From Mucilaginibacter rigui (GTDB taxonomy: Bacteria > Bacteroidota > Bacteroidia > Sphingobacteriales > Sphingobacteriaceae), in NCBI RefSeq assembly GCF_014773275.1, contig NZ_JACWMW010000001.1:62001-126000 (forward strand): a DNA stretch of 64,000 nucleotides, in the 5' to 3' direction. A program made the position numbers and the translations under genes. Below the pieces are notes generated by a model. The model saw nothing but the letters and a program-made list of their open reading frames with translations. It did not search any database and was not told where the DNA came from. Positions 26,485 through 35,704 of this stretch are shown here, one piece after another (within the stretch, counting starts at the first letter, position 1; each line of letters opens with the position of its first letter).

Positions 26485-27447
26485 TTATTTAAACAAACTA
26501 TCCACAAACGCCTGCCTGTCGAACAGTTGCAGGTGTTCCATGCCTTCGCCCACGCCTATGTATTTTACAGGGATCTTAAACTGGTCTGATATCCCTATCA
26601 CCACACCACCTTTGGCTGTACCATCAAGCTTGGTTAGGGCCAGGGCATTAACGGCGGTAGCTTCGGTAAACTGTTTGCATTGCTCAATGGCGTTTTGCCC
26701 GGTCGATGCATCCAGCACCAGTAGTATCTCATGCGGTGCGCCGGGTACAACCTTTTGCATCACATTTTTTATTTTGGTAAGCTCGTTCATCAGCCCTACC
26801 TTATTATGTAAACGGCCTGCGGTATCAATAATTGCCACATCATCGCCATTGGCCACGGCCGATCGCAGGGTATCATAGGCCACAGATGCCGGATCGCTGC
26901 CCATTGGCTGCGCCACAACCTTTACATCAACCCGTTTACCCCAAAGCTGTAACTGATCTACAGCCGCTGCGCGGAAGGTATCGGCAGCGCCTAATACTAC
27001 CTTGTTGCCGGCTTGTTTTAGCTTGTGGGCCAGTTTGCCTATAGTAGTGGTTTTACCCACGCCATTTACGCCAACAACCATTATTACGTAGGGTTTATGA
27101 TCGCCGTACTCAAAGTTCTGAAAATCATTACTGTTGTTTTCGGCAAGCAGTTTTTGTATCTCATCCTTTAAAAGGTTGTTAAGCTCGGATGTATTTACGT
27201 ATTTATCTTTGGCAACGCGAGCCTGTATACGCTCAATTATTTTAAGTGTGGTGCTTACGCCAACGTCAGATGTTACCAGTACTTCTTCCAGGTCATCCAG
27301 CACATCATCATCAACGGTACTTTTACCGGCAATTACTTTGGTTATTTTGGAGAAGAAATTATCCTTGGTTTTTTCCAGGCCGGTGTCAAGCGCCTGCTGT
27401 TCCTGCTGTGTGGTTTCCTTTTTCTTGAAAAAATCAAATAGTCCCAT
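26485..27447 (-). CDS. ftsY: Signal recognition particle receptor FtsY
   Basis: The 320-aa SRP GTPase receives ribosome-nascent chain complexes at the inner membrane. The NG domain shows VVGVNGVGKTTTIGKLA (G1), LGAADTFRAAAVDQL, AIIDTAGRLHNKVGLM (G3), ALTKLDGTAKGGVVIGI (G4) and KYIGVGEGMEHLQLFD. The N-terminal acidic A domain is reduced to a short Lys/Gln/Glu-rich stretch, as in other Bacteroidota. The upstream order rpmB, rpmG, DUF4295, ftsY is the usual one for the phylum and suggests a shared translation/secretion locus, though a hairpin at 27564-27601 separates ftsY from DUF4295. Confidence 0.96.
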   Translation of the reverse strand: MGLFDFFKKKETTQQEQQALDTGLEKTKDNFFSKITKVIAGKSTVDDDVLDDLEEVLVTSDVGVSTTLKIIERIQARVAKDKYVNTSELNNLLKDEIQKLLAENNSNDFQNFEYGDHKPYVIMVVGVNGVGKTTTIGKLAHKLKQAGNKVVLGAADTFRAAAVDQLQLWGKRVDVKVVAQPMGSDPASVAYDTLRSAVANGDDVAIIDTAGRLHNKVGLMNELTKIKNVMQKVVPGAPHEILLVLDASTGQNAIEQCKQFTEATAVNALALTKLDGTAKGGVVIGISDQFKIPVKYIGVGEGMEHLQLFDRQAFVDSLFK

Positions 27448-27563
27448 AGGTCAGATGTGCAGATTTTAAATGTGCAGATATGCAAATTAACAATTCTAAC
27501 CGGGATGTTTGGATATAATGACAGGCCTGTTTGCTTATCATGGTATCGGTACATCCGCCAGTA

Positions 27564-27601
27564 ACAAAAAAAGCCCTCTCGTTATCAACAAGACGGCTTT
27601 T
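27564..27601 (-). terminator. Intrinsic terminator after the DUF4295 gene
   Basis: On the minus strand AAAAGCCGTCTTG pairs with CGAGAGGGCTTTT (with G-T and one mismatch), followed by further T residues. It lies between the DUF4295 stop and ftsY. Confidence 0.65.
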
Positions 27602-27620
27602 ATATTTCTATCGAAAGTTA

Positions 27621-27782
27621 TTACAGTTTACCTGCAATAGCATCTTTAATGAAATCGTTTGCAACGATTTGCTCTTTGAATGAGTAAGCACCGGTGCGTG
27701 GTGATTTATTCATTGTTATTACTTTCGAAAATTCTTTTCCTTTACCCTGTACTTTAAGGGTTGCAACTACTTTCTTTGCCAT
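27621..27782 (-). CDS. DUF4295 ribosome-locus small protein
   Basis: The 53-aa basic protein (MAKKVVATLKVQGKGKEF, then SKVITMNKSPRTGAYSFKEQ, ending NDFIKDAIAGKL) is the DUF4295 protein that accompanies rpmB and rpmG in nearly all Bacteroidota. Size, charge and gene order suggest a ribosome-associated protein of the phylum; direct function is inference. It is encoded 76 bp after rpmG on the same strand, in one probable operon with rpmB and rpmG. Confidence 0.9.
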   Translation of the reverse strand: MAKKVVATLKVQGKGKEFSKVITMNKSPRTGAYSFKEQIVANDFIKDAIAGKL

Positions 27783-27858
27783 GTTGTTATGTTTTAATAA
27801 GTTGTGCTTACAATTGCAGGGCTGTTATTAACCTGCATCTACAGCAAACAAGCTTAGA

Positions 27859-28041
27859 TTATTTAATCTCTTTGTGTACAGTTACTTTACGTAAAACCGG
27901 GTTAAATTTTTTCATTTCCAGTCTTTCGGTAGTGTTCTTTTTGTTTTTGGTGGTAATATAACGAGACATACCCGGCATGCCGCTGGTTTTATGCTCTGTG
28001 CATTCTAAAATTACCTGAACCCTGTTGCCTTTCTTAGCCAT
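27859..28041 (-). CDS. rpmG: 50S ribosomal protein bL33
   Basis: The 60-aa protein matches bL33: [35 protein letters not shown]. The four-Cys zinc form has C..C pairs; only one Cys is visible here (LEC), so this is the C- (zinc-free) type. It is a component of the large subunit near the E site. It follows rpmB by 76 bp and precedes DUF4295 in the usual order. Confidence 0.96.
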   Translation of the reverse strand: MAKKGNRVQVILECTEHKTSGMPGMSRYITTKNKKNTTERLEMKKFNPVLRKVTVHKEIK

Positions 28042-28117
28042 TTTCTTTTATGTTTTGAGTTGCCTGCCAATCGTTAAGATATCACATCTTTACCGTAGCC
28101 CCAACAATCTATTAATA

Positions 28118-28351
28118 TTAAATAGAGCCTTTTTTTACAAACTTGTTGATACAAGCTGTTATACCATTTTTGCTGATAGTTTTTAAAGCTGAAGTAGATA
28201 CTTTTAGAGTGATCCATTTATCTTCTTCAGGGATATAAAACCTTTTAAGCTTTAAGTTTGGATAAAACTTGCGTTTAGTTTTAACGTTTGAGTTAGAAAC
28301 GTTAAAGCCATTCATGTAGCCTTTTCCTGTTAAATCACAAATTCTTGACAT
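28118..28351 (-). CDS. rpmB: 50S ribosomal protein bL28
   Basis: The 77-aa protein is bL28: MSRICDLTGKGYMNGFNVS, then KRKFYPNLKLKRFYIPEEDKW and LKVSTSALKTISKNGI. It is first gene of the minus-strand cluster rpmB-rpmG-DUF4295. The 245 bp upstream (28352-28596) hold its promoter region and, at the far end, the hairpin of the divergent protease gene. Confidence 0.96.
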   Translation of the reverse strand: MSRICDLTGKGYMNGFNVSNSNVKTKRKFYPNLKLKRFYIPEEDKWITLKVSTSALKTISKNGITACINKFVKKGSI

Positions 28352-28550
28352 GACAAATATTTTTTAATTCTCGTTCTTCTCCTAAAAAGAGTTTGCAAAT
28401 ATCAGCTTTTTAAGTGAAATATACAACGGTGTTTTTAAAATATTTCAAAATATTTTTAGCACATCACAAAAAGCATAATCACCGGCTTTTGGATCGCTGC
28501 AGGATACACTGTATCTTGCGGTTCATATGTAATAAGAGAGATTTGATTTA

Positions 28551-28579
28551 TTGGGGATATAGTTGCCATATATCCCCAA
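28551..28579. promoter_or_regulatory. Perfect hairpin directly upstream of the aspartyl protease start
   Basis: TTGGGGATATA and TATATCCCCAA form a perfect 11-bp stem with a 7-nt loop (gttgcca), ending 17 bp before the ATG at 28597. There is no T-tract, so it is either an operator or a structured 5' leader element that could affect ribosome access. Confidence 0.6.
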
Positions 28580-28596
28580 TTTACTAAACCATAAAA

Positions 28597-29562
28597 ATGA
28601 AAATAACGTTTTTAATACTAGTTACTATGCTGGCAAGCTCTTTAAGGGGTTTATCACAAAAAATCAGTAGCTATCCTTTTTCTTATATTGATAATAAGAT
28701 CATTTTACATATCCAAACCGGTAACAATGAAACACTCAATTTTATATTTGATACAGGAGGGGATGGTTTTTTATTAGATTCGACTATTGCCCTAAAGTAT
28801 ACGTCATTCTATGACTCCCAGGGGCAGTCTGCGGTGCCTTTTATAAACGGACACCTTAAGTCCCGGCATTTTAAAAACAATCAAATTTTTAAAGATAATT
28901 TGTTAAATAAAATATTTGTTGATGGAGATATAATTCCGATGAGTTCGGATGCGAAAAAGCTTGAAAGTGCTACACCCAGGCACGGCGTAATCGGGCTGAA
29001 TGCTTTTTTTAAAAAGTACTGCATAAGTATTGATTTTGAACATGAACGATTGGATGTTTTTTTGAAACAACCAACGATTAAACATGGCGAAAAAGTTTAC
29101 CATACCGACATAATATCAGCGGATGAAGGACATAGAGCAGGGTTGTCGCAGTTTTACCATAAGATAGGTGTAAAGGTTGAATATCGGTTAAGTGATAAAG
29201 TGACTATTAAAACAAATGCGATATTTGATACCGGGGCAAATAGGGATTTTTTTATTTCCTCCTCACTAAACGTCGACTCATTATTAAAACAGACTAATAA
29301 AGCATATACTGTTTTTGAAAAAAAAGTAAGCTGGGGAAATGAAATACATAAGCTGTATGAGTTTGATGCTGATTCGGTTATTATAAATGAAAATATCCCT
29401 GTAAAATACTATTGCATATATTTTGATCAAGTAGAAAAAGGAGCAATGCCTGAGTTTGGGGATTTGCAAACAGCCGGCTCAATTGGAGCCCCGTTTTTAA
29501 AGCATTTTAAAAAAGTTACATTTGATTTTCCACAAAATAAATGCTATTTTTTTGCTTATTAG
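28597..29562 (+). CDS. Secreted retropepsin-like aspartic protease family protein
   Basis: The 321-aa product has a signal peptide (MKITFLILVTMLASSLRGLS) and two retropepsin-type motifs, FIFDTGGDGFLLD and AIFDTGANRDFFIS, each with the DTG catalytic triad. A single chain could thus form the two-lobed active site internally. The segment HGVIGLNAFFKKYCISIDFE is also typical of clan AA proteases in Bacteroidota. It probably acts in the periplasm; substrates are unknown. The gene is monocistronic, AT-richer than its neighbours, and has a conspicuous hairpin just ahead of its start. Confidence 0.82.
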   Translation: MKITFLILVTMLASSLRGLSQKISSYPFSYIDNKIILHIQTGNNETLNFIFDTGGDGFLLDSTIALKYTSFYDSQGQSAVPFINGHLKSRHFKNNQIFKDNLLNKIFVDGDIIPMSSDAKKLESATPRHGVIGLNAFFKKYCISIDFEHERLDVFLKQPTIKHGEKVYHTDIISADEGHRAGLSQFYHKIGVKVEYRLSDKVTIKTNAIFDTGANRDFFISSSLNVDSLLKQTNKAYTVFEKKVSWGNEIHKLYEFDADSVIINENIPVKYYCIYFDQVEKGAMPEFGDLQTAGSIGAPFLKHFKKVTFDFPQNKCYFFAY

Positions 29563-29741
29563 CGCTTGTTATTGCCTCGCAGGCTAATATAATAAACTGC
29601 ATAAACAACTTTTGTTATGTATCTGGTATTCTATGCATGTGTTGGTTATATTTAATACTTTTTAAATTTTTTTAAAAAGGTGAAATTTAATGCGCAGATA
29701 ACGCATAAATTACTAATTTACGCCACCATTTATATACTACC

Positions 29742-31643
29742 ATGCAAGTAAAATCATTTGAAGAATACCAGCAGGTGTACCGCAAAAGCGTTGAACAGCC
29801 TGAACAATTTTGGGAAGATATAGCCAATAATTTTTTATGGAAAAAAAAGTGGGACAAGGTTTTAGACTGGAATTTTAAAGAACCCAGGATAGAGTGGTTT
29901 AAAGGTGCCAAACTAAATATTACCGAAAACTGCCTTGACCGACATTTAGAAAAGAATGGCGATACCCCCGCAATTATCTGGGAGCCAAATGACCCGCACG
30001 AGGATCACCGTATATTAACGTACCAGCAATTGCACGATAAGGTGTGCCAGTTTGCCAACGTGTTAAAAAACAATGGTGCCAAAAAAGGCGACCGCATTTG
30101 TATTTATATGCCTATGGTGCCAGAGCTGGCCATTGCTGTTTTGGCCTGTGCACGTATTGGCGCTATCCACTCTGTAGTGTTTGGCGGTTTTTCGGCGCAA
30201 TCAATTGCCGATAGGATAAAAGATGCCGAGTGTAACATCGTAATAACTGCCGATGGTAGTTTCCGTGGTACAAAGGAAGTACCGCTTAAGTCAATTATTG
30301 ATGATGCACTGGTGCAATGCCAGTCGGTGCAGAAAGTTATTGTACTTACCCGCAGCCATACGCCGGTATCAATGATAAAAGGGCGCGATGTATGGTGGGA
30401 AGATGAGATAAAAAAGGTAGAGACCCAACGTAATATGGAATGCCCCGCCGAGGAGATGGACGCGGAAGATATGCTGTTCATCCTGTACACATCCGGCTCT
30501 ACAGGTAAGCCAAAAGGTGTGGTACATACCTGCGGTGGCTATATGGTTTATACTGGTTACACGTTTAGCAACGCTTTCCAATACCAGCCCGGCGAGGTTT
30601 ATTTTTGTACAGCTGATATTGGCTGGATCACCGGGCACTCGTATATCGCTTACGGGCCGCTTACGCAGGGGGCAACCTCAGTAATGTTCGAGGGCATCCC
30701 AACCTGGCCAAACGCAGGCCGTTTATGGGATATTGTAGAAAAATATAAGGTTAACATATTATATACCGCTCCAACAGCCATACGTTCGCTGATGAGCTTT
30801 GGTGATGATGTAGTAAAAGGGAAAGATTTTAGCTCGTTAACCAAACTGGGCTCGGTAGGCGAACCGCTTAACGAGGAAGCCTGGCACTGGTTTGATGAGA
30901 AGATAGGTAAAGGTAACTGCCCTATTGTTGATACCTGGTGGCAAACCGAAACCGGGGGCTTTATGATATCGCCTATTGCCAACGTAACGCCTTTAAAGCC
31001 GGGTTATGCTACTTTACCGTTGCCGGGCGTGCAGCCTTTACTGGTTGATGAGAACGGCAAAGAGATAGCAGGTAACGGCGTAAGCGGAAACCTTTGTATT
31101 AAGTTCCCGTGGCCGGGCATGCTGCGTACTACCTATGGCGACCATGAGCGTTGCCGCACCACCTATTTTGCCACTTACCCCAACCTTTATTTTACAGGCG
31201 ACGGTTGCTTACGCGATGAGGATGGTTACTACCGCATTACGGGCCGTGTTGATGATGTGCTGAACGTATCGGGCCACCGGATTGGTACTGCCGAGGTGGA
31301 GAATGCCATAAACATGCACAGTAGCGTGGTAGAAAGCGCTGTAGTAGGTTACCCGCACGATATTAAAGGGCAGGGTGTATACGCTTTTGTGGTATGCCCT
31401 AACCTGCATGACGACTCTGAGCTGACCAAAAAAGATATCATGATGTCGGTATCGCGTATTATTGGTGCCATCGCCAGGCCGGATAAGATCCAGTTTGTAA
31501 GCGGTCTGCCAAAAACACGATCGGGCAAAATTATGCGCAGGATATTACGCAAGATAGCCGAAGGGGATACCGCTAATTTAGGGGATACCTCTACCTTGCT
31601 TGACCCTGCTGTGGTTGAAGAGATAAAGGCGGGGGCACTTTAA
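29742..31643 (+). CDS. acs: Acetyl-CoA synthetase (AMP-forming)
   Basis: The 633-aa enzyme activates acetate to acetyl-CoA through acetyl-AMP in the cytoplasm. It shows the adenylate-forming motif [17 protein letters not shown], the acetate-pocket region [52 protein letters not shown], and the C-terminal [15 protein letters not shown] whose Lys is the usual acetylation target. Length is standard for Acs (about 630-650 aa). It is monocistronic. No CRP-like site was recognised upstream. Confidence 0.96.
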   Translation: MQVKSFEEYQQVYRKSVEQPEQFWEDIANNFLWKKKWDKVLDWNFKEPRIEWFKGAKLNITENCLDRHLEKNGDTPAIIWEPNDPHEDHRILTYQQLHDKVCQFANVLKNNGAKKGDRICIYMPMVPELAIAVLACARIGAIHSVVFGGFSAQSIADRIKDAECNIVITADGSFRGTKEVPLKSIIDDALVQCQSVQKVIVLTRSHTPVSMIKGRDVWWEDEIKKVETQRNMECPAEEMDAEDMLFILYTSGSTGKPKGVVHTCGGYMVYTGYTFSNAFQYQPGEVYFCTADIGWITGHSYIAYGPLTQGATSVMFEGIPTWPNAGRLWDIVEKYKVNILYTAPTAIRSLMSFGDDVVKGKDFSSLTKLGSVGEPLNEEAWHWFDEKIGKGNCPIVDTWWQTETGGFMISPIANVTPLKPGYATLPLPGVQPLLVDENGKEIAGNGVSGNLCIKFPWPGMLRTTYGDHERCRTTYFATYPNLYFTGDGCLRDEDGYYRITGRVDDVLNVSGHRIGTAEVENAINMHSSVVESAVVGYPHDIKGQGVYAFVVCPNLHDDSELTKKDIMMSVSRIIGAIARPDKIQFVSGLPKTRSGKIMRRILRKIAEGDTANLGDTSTLLDPAVVEEIKAGAL

Positions 31644-31767
31644 AAAAATCAAGAGACAAAATTGGCTGTCAAAGTCGTACCATTCTGTTTCTTGTTTCCT
31701 CACTTTAATAAAACCAAATAAGGTCTTATTCGTTCTTTTTATACATCTAAATAAGGAGAAACAAACC

Positions 31768-31953
31768 ATGGACAAATTAGAATTAAAAGGCGGCTGGAAC
31801 GAGTTGAAGGGTAAAATAAAACAAGCATACGGCGACCTGACTGACGATGACCTGGCCTGGGAAGAAGGTAAGGACGATGAAACACTGGGCCGCCTGCAGC
31901 AAAAAACAGGCAAAACCCGCGAAGGTCTGATAGATTGGTTGAAAAGCCTTTAA
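31768..31953 (+). CDS. CsbD family stress protein
   Basis: The 61-aa protein matches the CsbD family: the N-terminal [23 protein letters not shown] and C-terminal [19 protein letters not shown] are hallmarks. CsbD proteins are small, soluble and often induced by general stress (sigma-B in Bacillus); biochemical function is unknown. One of the few clear Shine-Dalgarno sequences in the window (AAGGAG) sits 8-13 bp before the ATG, which suggests high expression. It has its own terminator. Confidence 0.92.
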   Translation: MDKLELKGGWNELKGKIKQAYGDLTDDDLAWEEGKDDETLGRLQQKTGKTREGLIDWLKSL

Positions 31954-31990
31954 AAACAAAAGCCTCAAGTTAATTGAGGCTTTTGTTTTT
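31952..31990 (+). terminator. Intrinsic terminator of the csbD-like gene
   Basis: AAAAACAAAAGCCTCAA and TTGAGGCTTTTGTTTTT form a 17-bp stem with loop GTTAA; the 3' arm itself ends in T5. Confidence 0.93.
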
Positions 31991-32052
31991 ATACCATACG
32001 TCACTCAATTTGCACCGCTGGTAAAAGCAAGGATTTGTTTTTATATTTCTGT

Positions 32053-32060
32053 TACATTTG
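32053..32060 (+). promoter_or_regulatory. -7 promoter box before the acyltransferase gene
   Basis: TACATTTG matches TAnnTTTG, 23 bp before the ATG. A TTTG at 32034-32037 lies 15 bp upstream and could be the -33 element, slightly closer than usual. Confidence 0.5.
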
Positions 32061-32083
32061 CGCGCCTTATTAATCAAACAGGA

Positions 32084-33235
32084 ATGACAACCCGCAATCC
32101 GCAAGCAGCATTAATACAACCCAAAGCAAAAATAAATTATATCGACCACCTAAAGGTATTACTTACCATGTTCGTGATCTTACACCACACCGTTATAGCT
32201 TACGGCGCGCCGGGTGGATGGTACTACACGCAAAAAACAACATTGATGGGCGCCATCATCCCCATGACCGTATTTGTTACGGTTAACCAGGCGTTTTTCA
32301 TGGGTTTGTTCTTTTTTCTGTCGGCTTTATTTGTGCCTTCATCTTACGATAAAAAAGGCCCGCTGAAATTCATTTCCGACAGACTTATCAGGCTCGGGGT
32401 ACCTTTGCTGTTTTATTCATTCGTGTTGTCGCCACTTTTAAGCTTTATTTCTTACAGGTGGGCCCGGGGGCATGATGTTACTTACCTGCAATACCTAAGC
32501 GGTTTTGATAGCTGGGTAGATTTTGGCGTGCTTTGGTTTGTTGCCGCCCTGCTGATATTTACGTTATTATATGCCTTATACAGGGTAACGGTTAAGGGCC
32601 CTGCCAAAGTAGTAAAATTACCCACAGGTACCGCTATCGTGTTTTTTGCGATCCTTATCGGACTGGTTAGTTTTGGCGCACGTATTATATTCCCTGTAGG
32701 GTGGGTGCTTAAGCCGCTGGGTTTCCAGTTAGGGTATTTCCCGCAGTATATCGCCCTGTTCATTTTAGGGCTTATAGCTGCCCGGAGCAAGTGGCTGAAT
32801 GATGCCGGCCTTAAAACAGGCAAGCATATGCGCGCCATTGCCATTTGCATATTAGTAATTGGGTTCCCAATGCTCTTTATCATGCGCCAGGTTTTAAATT
32901 TCCCAATAGGGTGGTTTGGCGGCGGCGCGCACTGGCAGCAGGCTTTTTATGCCATGTGGGAGCAATTGCTTGGTTTTAGCATCTTAACAGCCCTGCTTTG
33001 CATTGCCAAACATAAGTGGAATACCCCTTCAACCTGGCTCAATAAACTATCGCGGGCTACGTTCGCGGTGTATATTTTTCATCCGCTGGTGGTTATCTCG
33101 CTTACCGTAGCAGCAAGCGGCTGGGCTATTGAGCCGGCGCTAAAGCTATTGGTTGTTGCGCCCTTAGCAGTATTGTTCAGTTTTTTACTGGGGATGCTGC
33201 TGGTTAAAATTCCGGGCGTAAATAAGATAATTTAA
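32084..33235 (+). CDS. Acyltransferase 3 family membrane protein (OpgC-like)
   Basis: The 383-aa integral membrane protein has about ten transmembrane helices. The N-terminal block NYIDHLKVLLTMFVILHHTVIAYG carries the conserved His of acyltransferase-3 enzymes. RLIRLGVPLLFYSFVLSPLL is the second conserved region, and ATFAVYIFHPLVVISLTVA matches the C-terminal helix of glucan succinyl/acyl transferases. It probably transfers an acyl group across the inner membrane to a periplasmic glycan; substrate unknown. No glycosyltransferase genes adjoin it. Confidence 0.85.
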   Translation: MTTRNPQAALIQPKAKINYIDHLKVLLTMFVILHHTVIAYGAPGGWYYTQKTTLMGAIIPMTVFVTVNQAFFMGLFFFLSALFVPSSYDKKGPLKFISDRLIRLGVPLLFYSFVLSPLLSFISYRWARGHDVTYLQYLSGFDSWVDFGVLWFVAALLIFTLLYALYRVTVKGPAKVVKLPTGTAIVFFAILIGLVSFGARIIFPVGWVLKPLGFQLGYFPQYIALFILGLIAARSKWLNDAGLKTGKHMRAIAICILVIGFPMLFIMRQVLNFPIGWFGGGAHWQQAFYAMWEQLLGFSILTALLCIAKHKWNTPSTWLNKLSRATFAVYIFHPLVVISLTVAASGWAIEPALKLLVVAPLAVLFSFLLGMLLVKIPGVNKII

Positions 33236-33269
33236 CACGCGGCGAAGCAAAGCTTAATTCAATAATAGC

Positions 33270-33277
33270 TATTTTTG
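33270..33277 (+). promoter_or_regulatory. -7 promoter box 4 bp before the surE start
   Basis: TATTTTTG matches TAnnTTTG and ends 4 bp before the ATG at 33282, so the surE transcript would be leaderless or nearly so. Confidence 0.55.
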
Positions 33278-33281
33278 CAGT

Positions 33282-34058
33282 ATGTCAAAATCTCAACAAC
33301 CCACTATACTTGTAGTAAACGATGATGGTATAACCGCGCCGGGTATAAAAGCTTTGATGCATACCATGAAAGAACTGGGCAGGGTAGTAGTTGTAGCGCC
33401 TGATAGCCCGCAATCAGGTATGGGGCATGCCATCACCATAGGTAAGCCGCTTCGTTTAGACGAGGTGGATATTTACGAGGGTATTGAAATGTACCGCTGC
33501 AGCGGCACCCCGGTAGATTGCGTTAAGCTGGCCGTAACCAAGGTTTTCGGCGGTAAAAAGCCAGATCTGTGCGTGTCGGGCATTAATCATGGGTTGAATA
33601 ACTCGATCAATGTATTGTACTCAGGCACCATGTCGGCCGCGGTTGAGGGGGCTATAGAAAGCATTCCATCTATTGGTTTCTCCTTGGATGATTACACCAT
33701 GGAGGCCGATTTTGAGCCCAGCCAAAAGTTTGTAAAAGAGATAGCGCAGCAGGTTTTAGCAAACGGGTTGCCTGTTGGCACAGTGCTGAACGTGAATTTC
33801 CCGGCAGGGGATAAAATAAAAGGCATTAAAATTTGCCGCCAGGCCAACGCCAAATGGGCCGAGGAATTTGATATGCGGTATGACCCATACAAACGCCCTT
33901 ACTACTGGCTTACCGGCGTATTTCAAAATAACGACCATGGCGAAGATACCGATGTTTGGGCGCTTGAGCATAATTACGCATCGGTAGTGCCGGTACAGTT
34001 TGATATGACCGCCCACCACGCTATCCCCGTTTTAAATACCTGGACCTTTAATGTTTAA
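33282..34058 (+). CDS. surE: 5'/3'-nucleotidase SurE
   Basis: The 258-aa metal-dependent phosphatase removes phosphate from nucleoside monophosphates and short polyphosphate in the cytoplasm. LVVNDDGITAPGI holds the metal Asp-Asp pair. VVVAPDSPQSGMGHAIT, CSGTPVDCVKLA, VSGINHGLNNSINVLYSGTMSAAVEGA and LNVNFP are all family signatures. It heads the tight group surE - small membrane protein - lpxB; its stop overlaps the next start by 8 nt. Confidence 0.95.
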   Translation: MSKSQQPTILVVNDDGITAPGIKALMHTMKELGRVVVVAPDSPQSGMGHAITIGKPLRLDEVDIYEGIEMYRCSGTPVDCVKLAVTKVFGGKKPDLCVSGINHGLNNSINVLYSGTMSAAVEGAIESIPSIGFSLDDYTMEADFEPSQKFVKEIAQQVLANGLPVGTVLNVNFPAGDKIKGIKICRQANAKWAEEFDMRYDPYKRPYYWLTGVFQNNDHGEDTDVWALEHNYASVVPVQFDMTAHHAIPVLNTWTFNV

Positions 34059-34317
34059 AAAGAACAATCTTTTCCTTGGGATACTTTACGGCTTTATTCC
34101 GCCGGTTTTGGCATGGTTAATATTTGCCGTATTGCTAAAAAACGACGCCATTGTGATGGATAAACCCGCTGCGCCCTACCTTATTGCCATCCTGCTGAAT
34201 TTTGTAATATTACGGTTTTCAGCGAGGGCGCATCTTGATAAAACATCAAACGGTATCATGATAGCTACATTTGCGTGTACCATATTGATATTTGTACTTA
34301 AAATATACGCAAGATGA
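34051..34317 (+). CDS. Small membrane protein between surE and lpxB
   Basis: The 88-aa protein has three hydrophobic segments (LFLGILYGFIPPVLAWLIFAVLL; PYLIAILLNFVILRFSA; GIMIATFACTILIFVLKIYA). I do not recognise a named family, but small membrane proteins in this position between surE and lpxB are usual in Sphingobacteriaceae. Its start overlaps the surE stop by 8 nt and its stop overlaps the lpxB start by 4 nt (ATGA), so all three are co-translated. Confidence 0.8.
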   Translation: MFKKNNLFLGILYGFIPPVLAWLIFAVLLKNDAIVMDKPAAPYLIAILLNFVILRFSARAHLDKTSNGIMIATFACTILIFVLKIYAR

Positions 34318-35426
34318 AGTATTACCTGGTAGCCGGCGAGGCCTCGGGCGATTTGCACGGGGCAAACCTGATGAAGGCTTTAAAAGAGCTGGACGGGCAG
34401 GCCGACTTCCGCTTTTTTGGCGGCGACCTGATGCAGGCCGAGGGTGGTACATTGGTTAAACACTACGCAGATATGGCCTTTATGGGCTTTGTAGAGGTAG
34501 TAATAAATCTGAACACCATCCTCAAAAACCTCAAGAAATGTAAGCAGGATATTTTGGCCTACCAGCCCGATGTTTTGGTATTGATAGATTTCCCCGGGTT
34601 TAACTTAAAGATAGCTGAATTTGCTAAAGCACAGGGTTTGTTAGTTTGCTATTACATCTCCCCCAAAGTTTGGGCCTGGAACCAAAAGCGTGTCCTGAAA
34701 ATTAAACGCATTGTAGATCACCTGTTTTGTATCCTGCCCTTCGAGGTTGATTTTTATAAAAGCTGGGGCATGGAGATAGACTACGTAGGTAACCCGTTGC
34801 TGGATGCCGTTGATGCGTTTAAACCCAATCCTGATTTTATAGCAGATAACAACCTTGCCGGTAAAAACATAGTGGCGCTGCTGCCCGGCAGCCGTAAGCA
34901 GGAGATAAGCCGCTTGCTGCCCGAAATGCTGGGTGCGGTCAATAAGTTCCCGCATCACCAGTTTGTGGTGGCAGGCGCGCCATCGTTTAATAAGGATTAT
35001 TACCATCAATACCTGGGCGGCAAAGCTATCCCCGTAATATTTAATGCCACTTATGATATACTGGCCAACGCCGAAGCCGCGGTTGTGGCATCGGGCACGG
35101 CAACACTGGAGACGGCTCTGTTTAACGTGCCGCAGGTAGTGGTTTATAAGGGCAACACGCTAACCATAGCTATTGCCCGTATGCTGGTGAAGCTTAAATT
35201 TATCTCGCTGGTAAACCTGATAATGGATAGCGCCGTTGTGAAAGAGTTGATACAGGAAGATTGCAACACGCTCAACATAACCAATGAATTAAATAACCTG
35301 CTGCATAATACCCACCACCGCGAAACTATGCTGGCAGGGTATGACGCGCTTGACGAAAAGATGGGCACGCCGGGCGCTTCGGCTAAAACGGCTAAGCTTA
35401 TTGTAAAATATGCTTCAAAACAATAA
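34314..35426 (+). CDS. lpxB: Lipid-A-disaccharide synthase
   Basis: The 370-aa GT19 glycosyltransferase joins UDP-2,3-diacylglucosamine and lipid X to form the lipid A disaccharide on the cytoplasmic face of the inner membrane. YYLVAGEASGDLHGANLM, MGFVEVV, LIDFPGFNLKIA, YYISPKVWAWNQKRVLKIK, FEVDFYKSWG and VALLPGSRKQEI are characteristic, as is VASGTATLETAL in the UDP-binding part. Length is standard. It shows the organism makes lipid A. It is the third gene of the surE operon and is followed by a terminator that overlaps its stop codon. Confidence 0.95.
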   Translation: MKYYLVAGEASGDLHGANLMKALKELDGQADFRFFGGDLMQAEGGTLVKHYADMAFMGFVEVVINLNTILKNLKKCKQDILAYQPDVLVLIDFPGFNLKIAEFAKAQGLLVCYYISPKVWAWNQKRVLKIKRIVDHLFCILPFEVDFYKSWGMEIDYVGNPLLDAVDAFKPNPDFIADNNLAGKNIVALLPGSRKQEISRLLPEMLGAVNKFPHHQFVVAGAPSFNKDYYHQYLGGKAIPVIFNATYDILANAEAAVVASGTATLETALFNVPQVVVYKGNTLTIAIARMLVKLKFISLVNLIMDSAVVKELIQEDCNTLNITNELNNLLHNTHHRETMLAGYDALDEKMGTPGASAKTAKLIVKYASKQ

Positions 35427-35452
35427 GGCCCTGCTAAAATAGCCGGGCCTTA
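35424..35452 (+). terminator. Terminator of the surE-lpxB operon
   Basis: TAAGGCCC and GGGCCTTA pair around TGCTAAAATAGCC; the stop codon of lpxB is the first triplet of the stem. Confidence 0.75.
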
Positions 35453-35497
35453 CTTGTCTCAAAAGGATGTTTTAAATAGATGTAGATATATGATTGA

Positions 35498-35659
35498 TCA
35501 GGCAGCCGACAACTGTTGTTGCACAGCAGCTTGTTTATTGCTTGGTAAAAATTGGTTGCGTTCTCTGAAAGCCTTTAGGTCTTCCATTAATAAATTCTTC
35601 AGTTCGTTATCAAAACGGTTAACTAATTTACTTGTTGCAGGTTGTTTATAAGCTTTCAT
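35498..35659 (-). CDS. Small protein of unknown function, member 1 of a tandem family
   Basis: The 53-aa product begins MKAYKQPATSKLVNRFDNE, continues LKNLLMEDLKAFRERNQF and ends in a Gln-rich tail. It is clearly related to the gene at 35705 over the first 27 residues: shared MK.Y..PATSKLVNRFD.EL, then a short helix with LM.DLK. Conservation at the protein level, with many silent differences, argues that both are real. There is no signal peptide; it should be a soluble or peripheral helical mini-protein. Function unknown. Confidence 0.65.
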   Translation of the reverse strand: MKAYKQPATSKLVNRFDNELKNLLMEDLKAFRERNQFLPSNKQAAVQQQLSAA

Positions 35660-35704
35660 AGGTAGATGTGTTTAGTGTTGTAAGTTTTTTTTAGTGTTTT
35701 ATAA

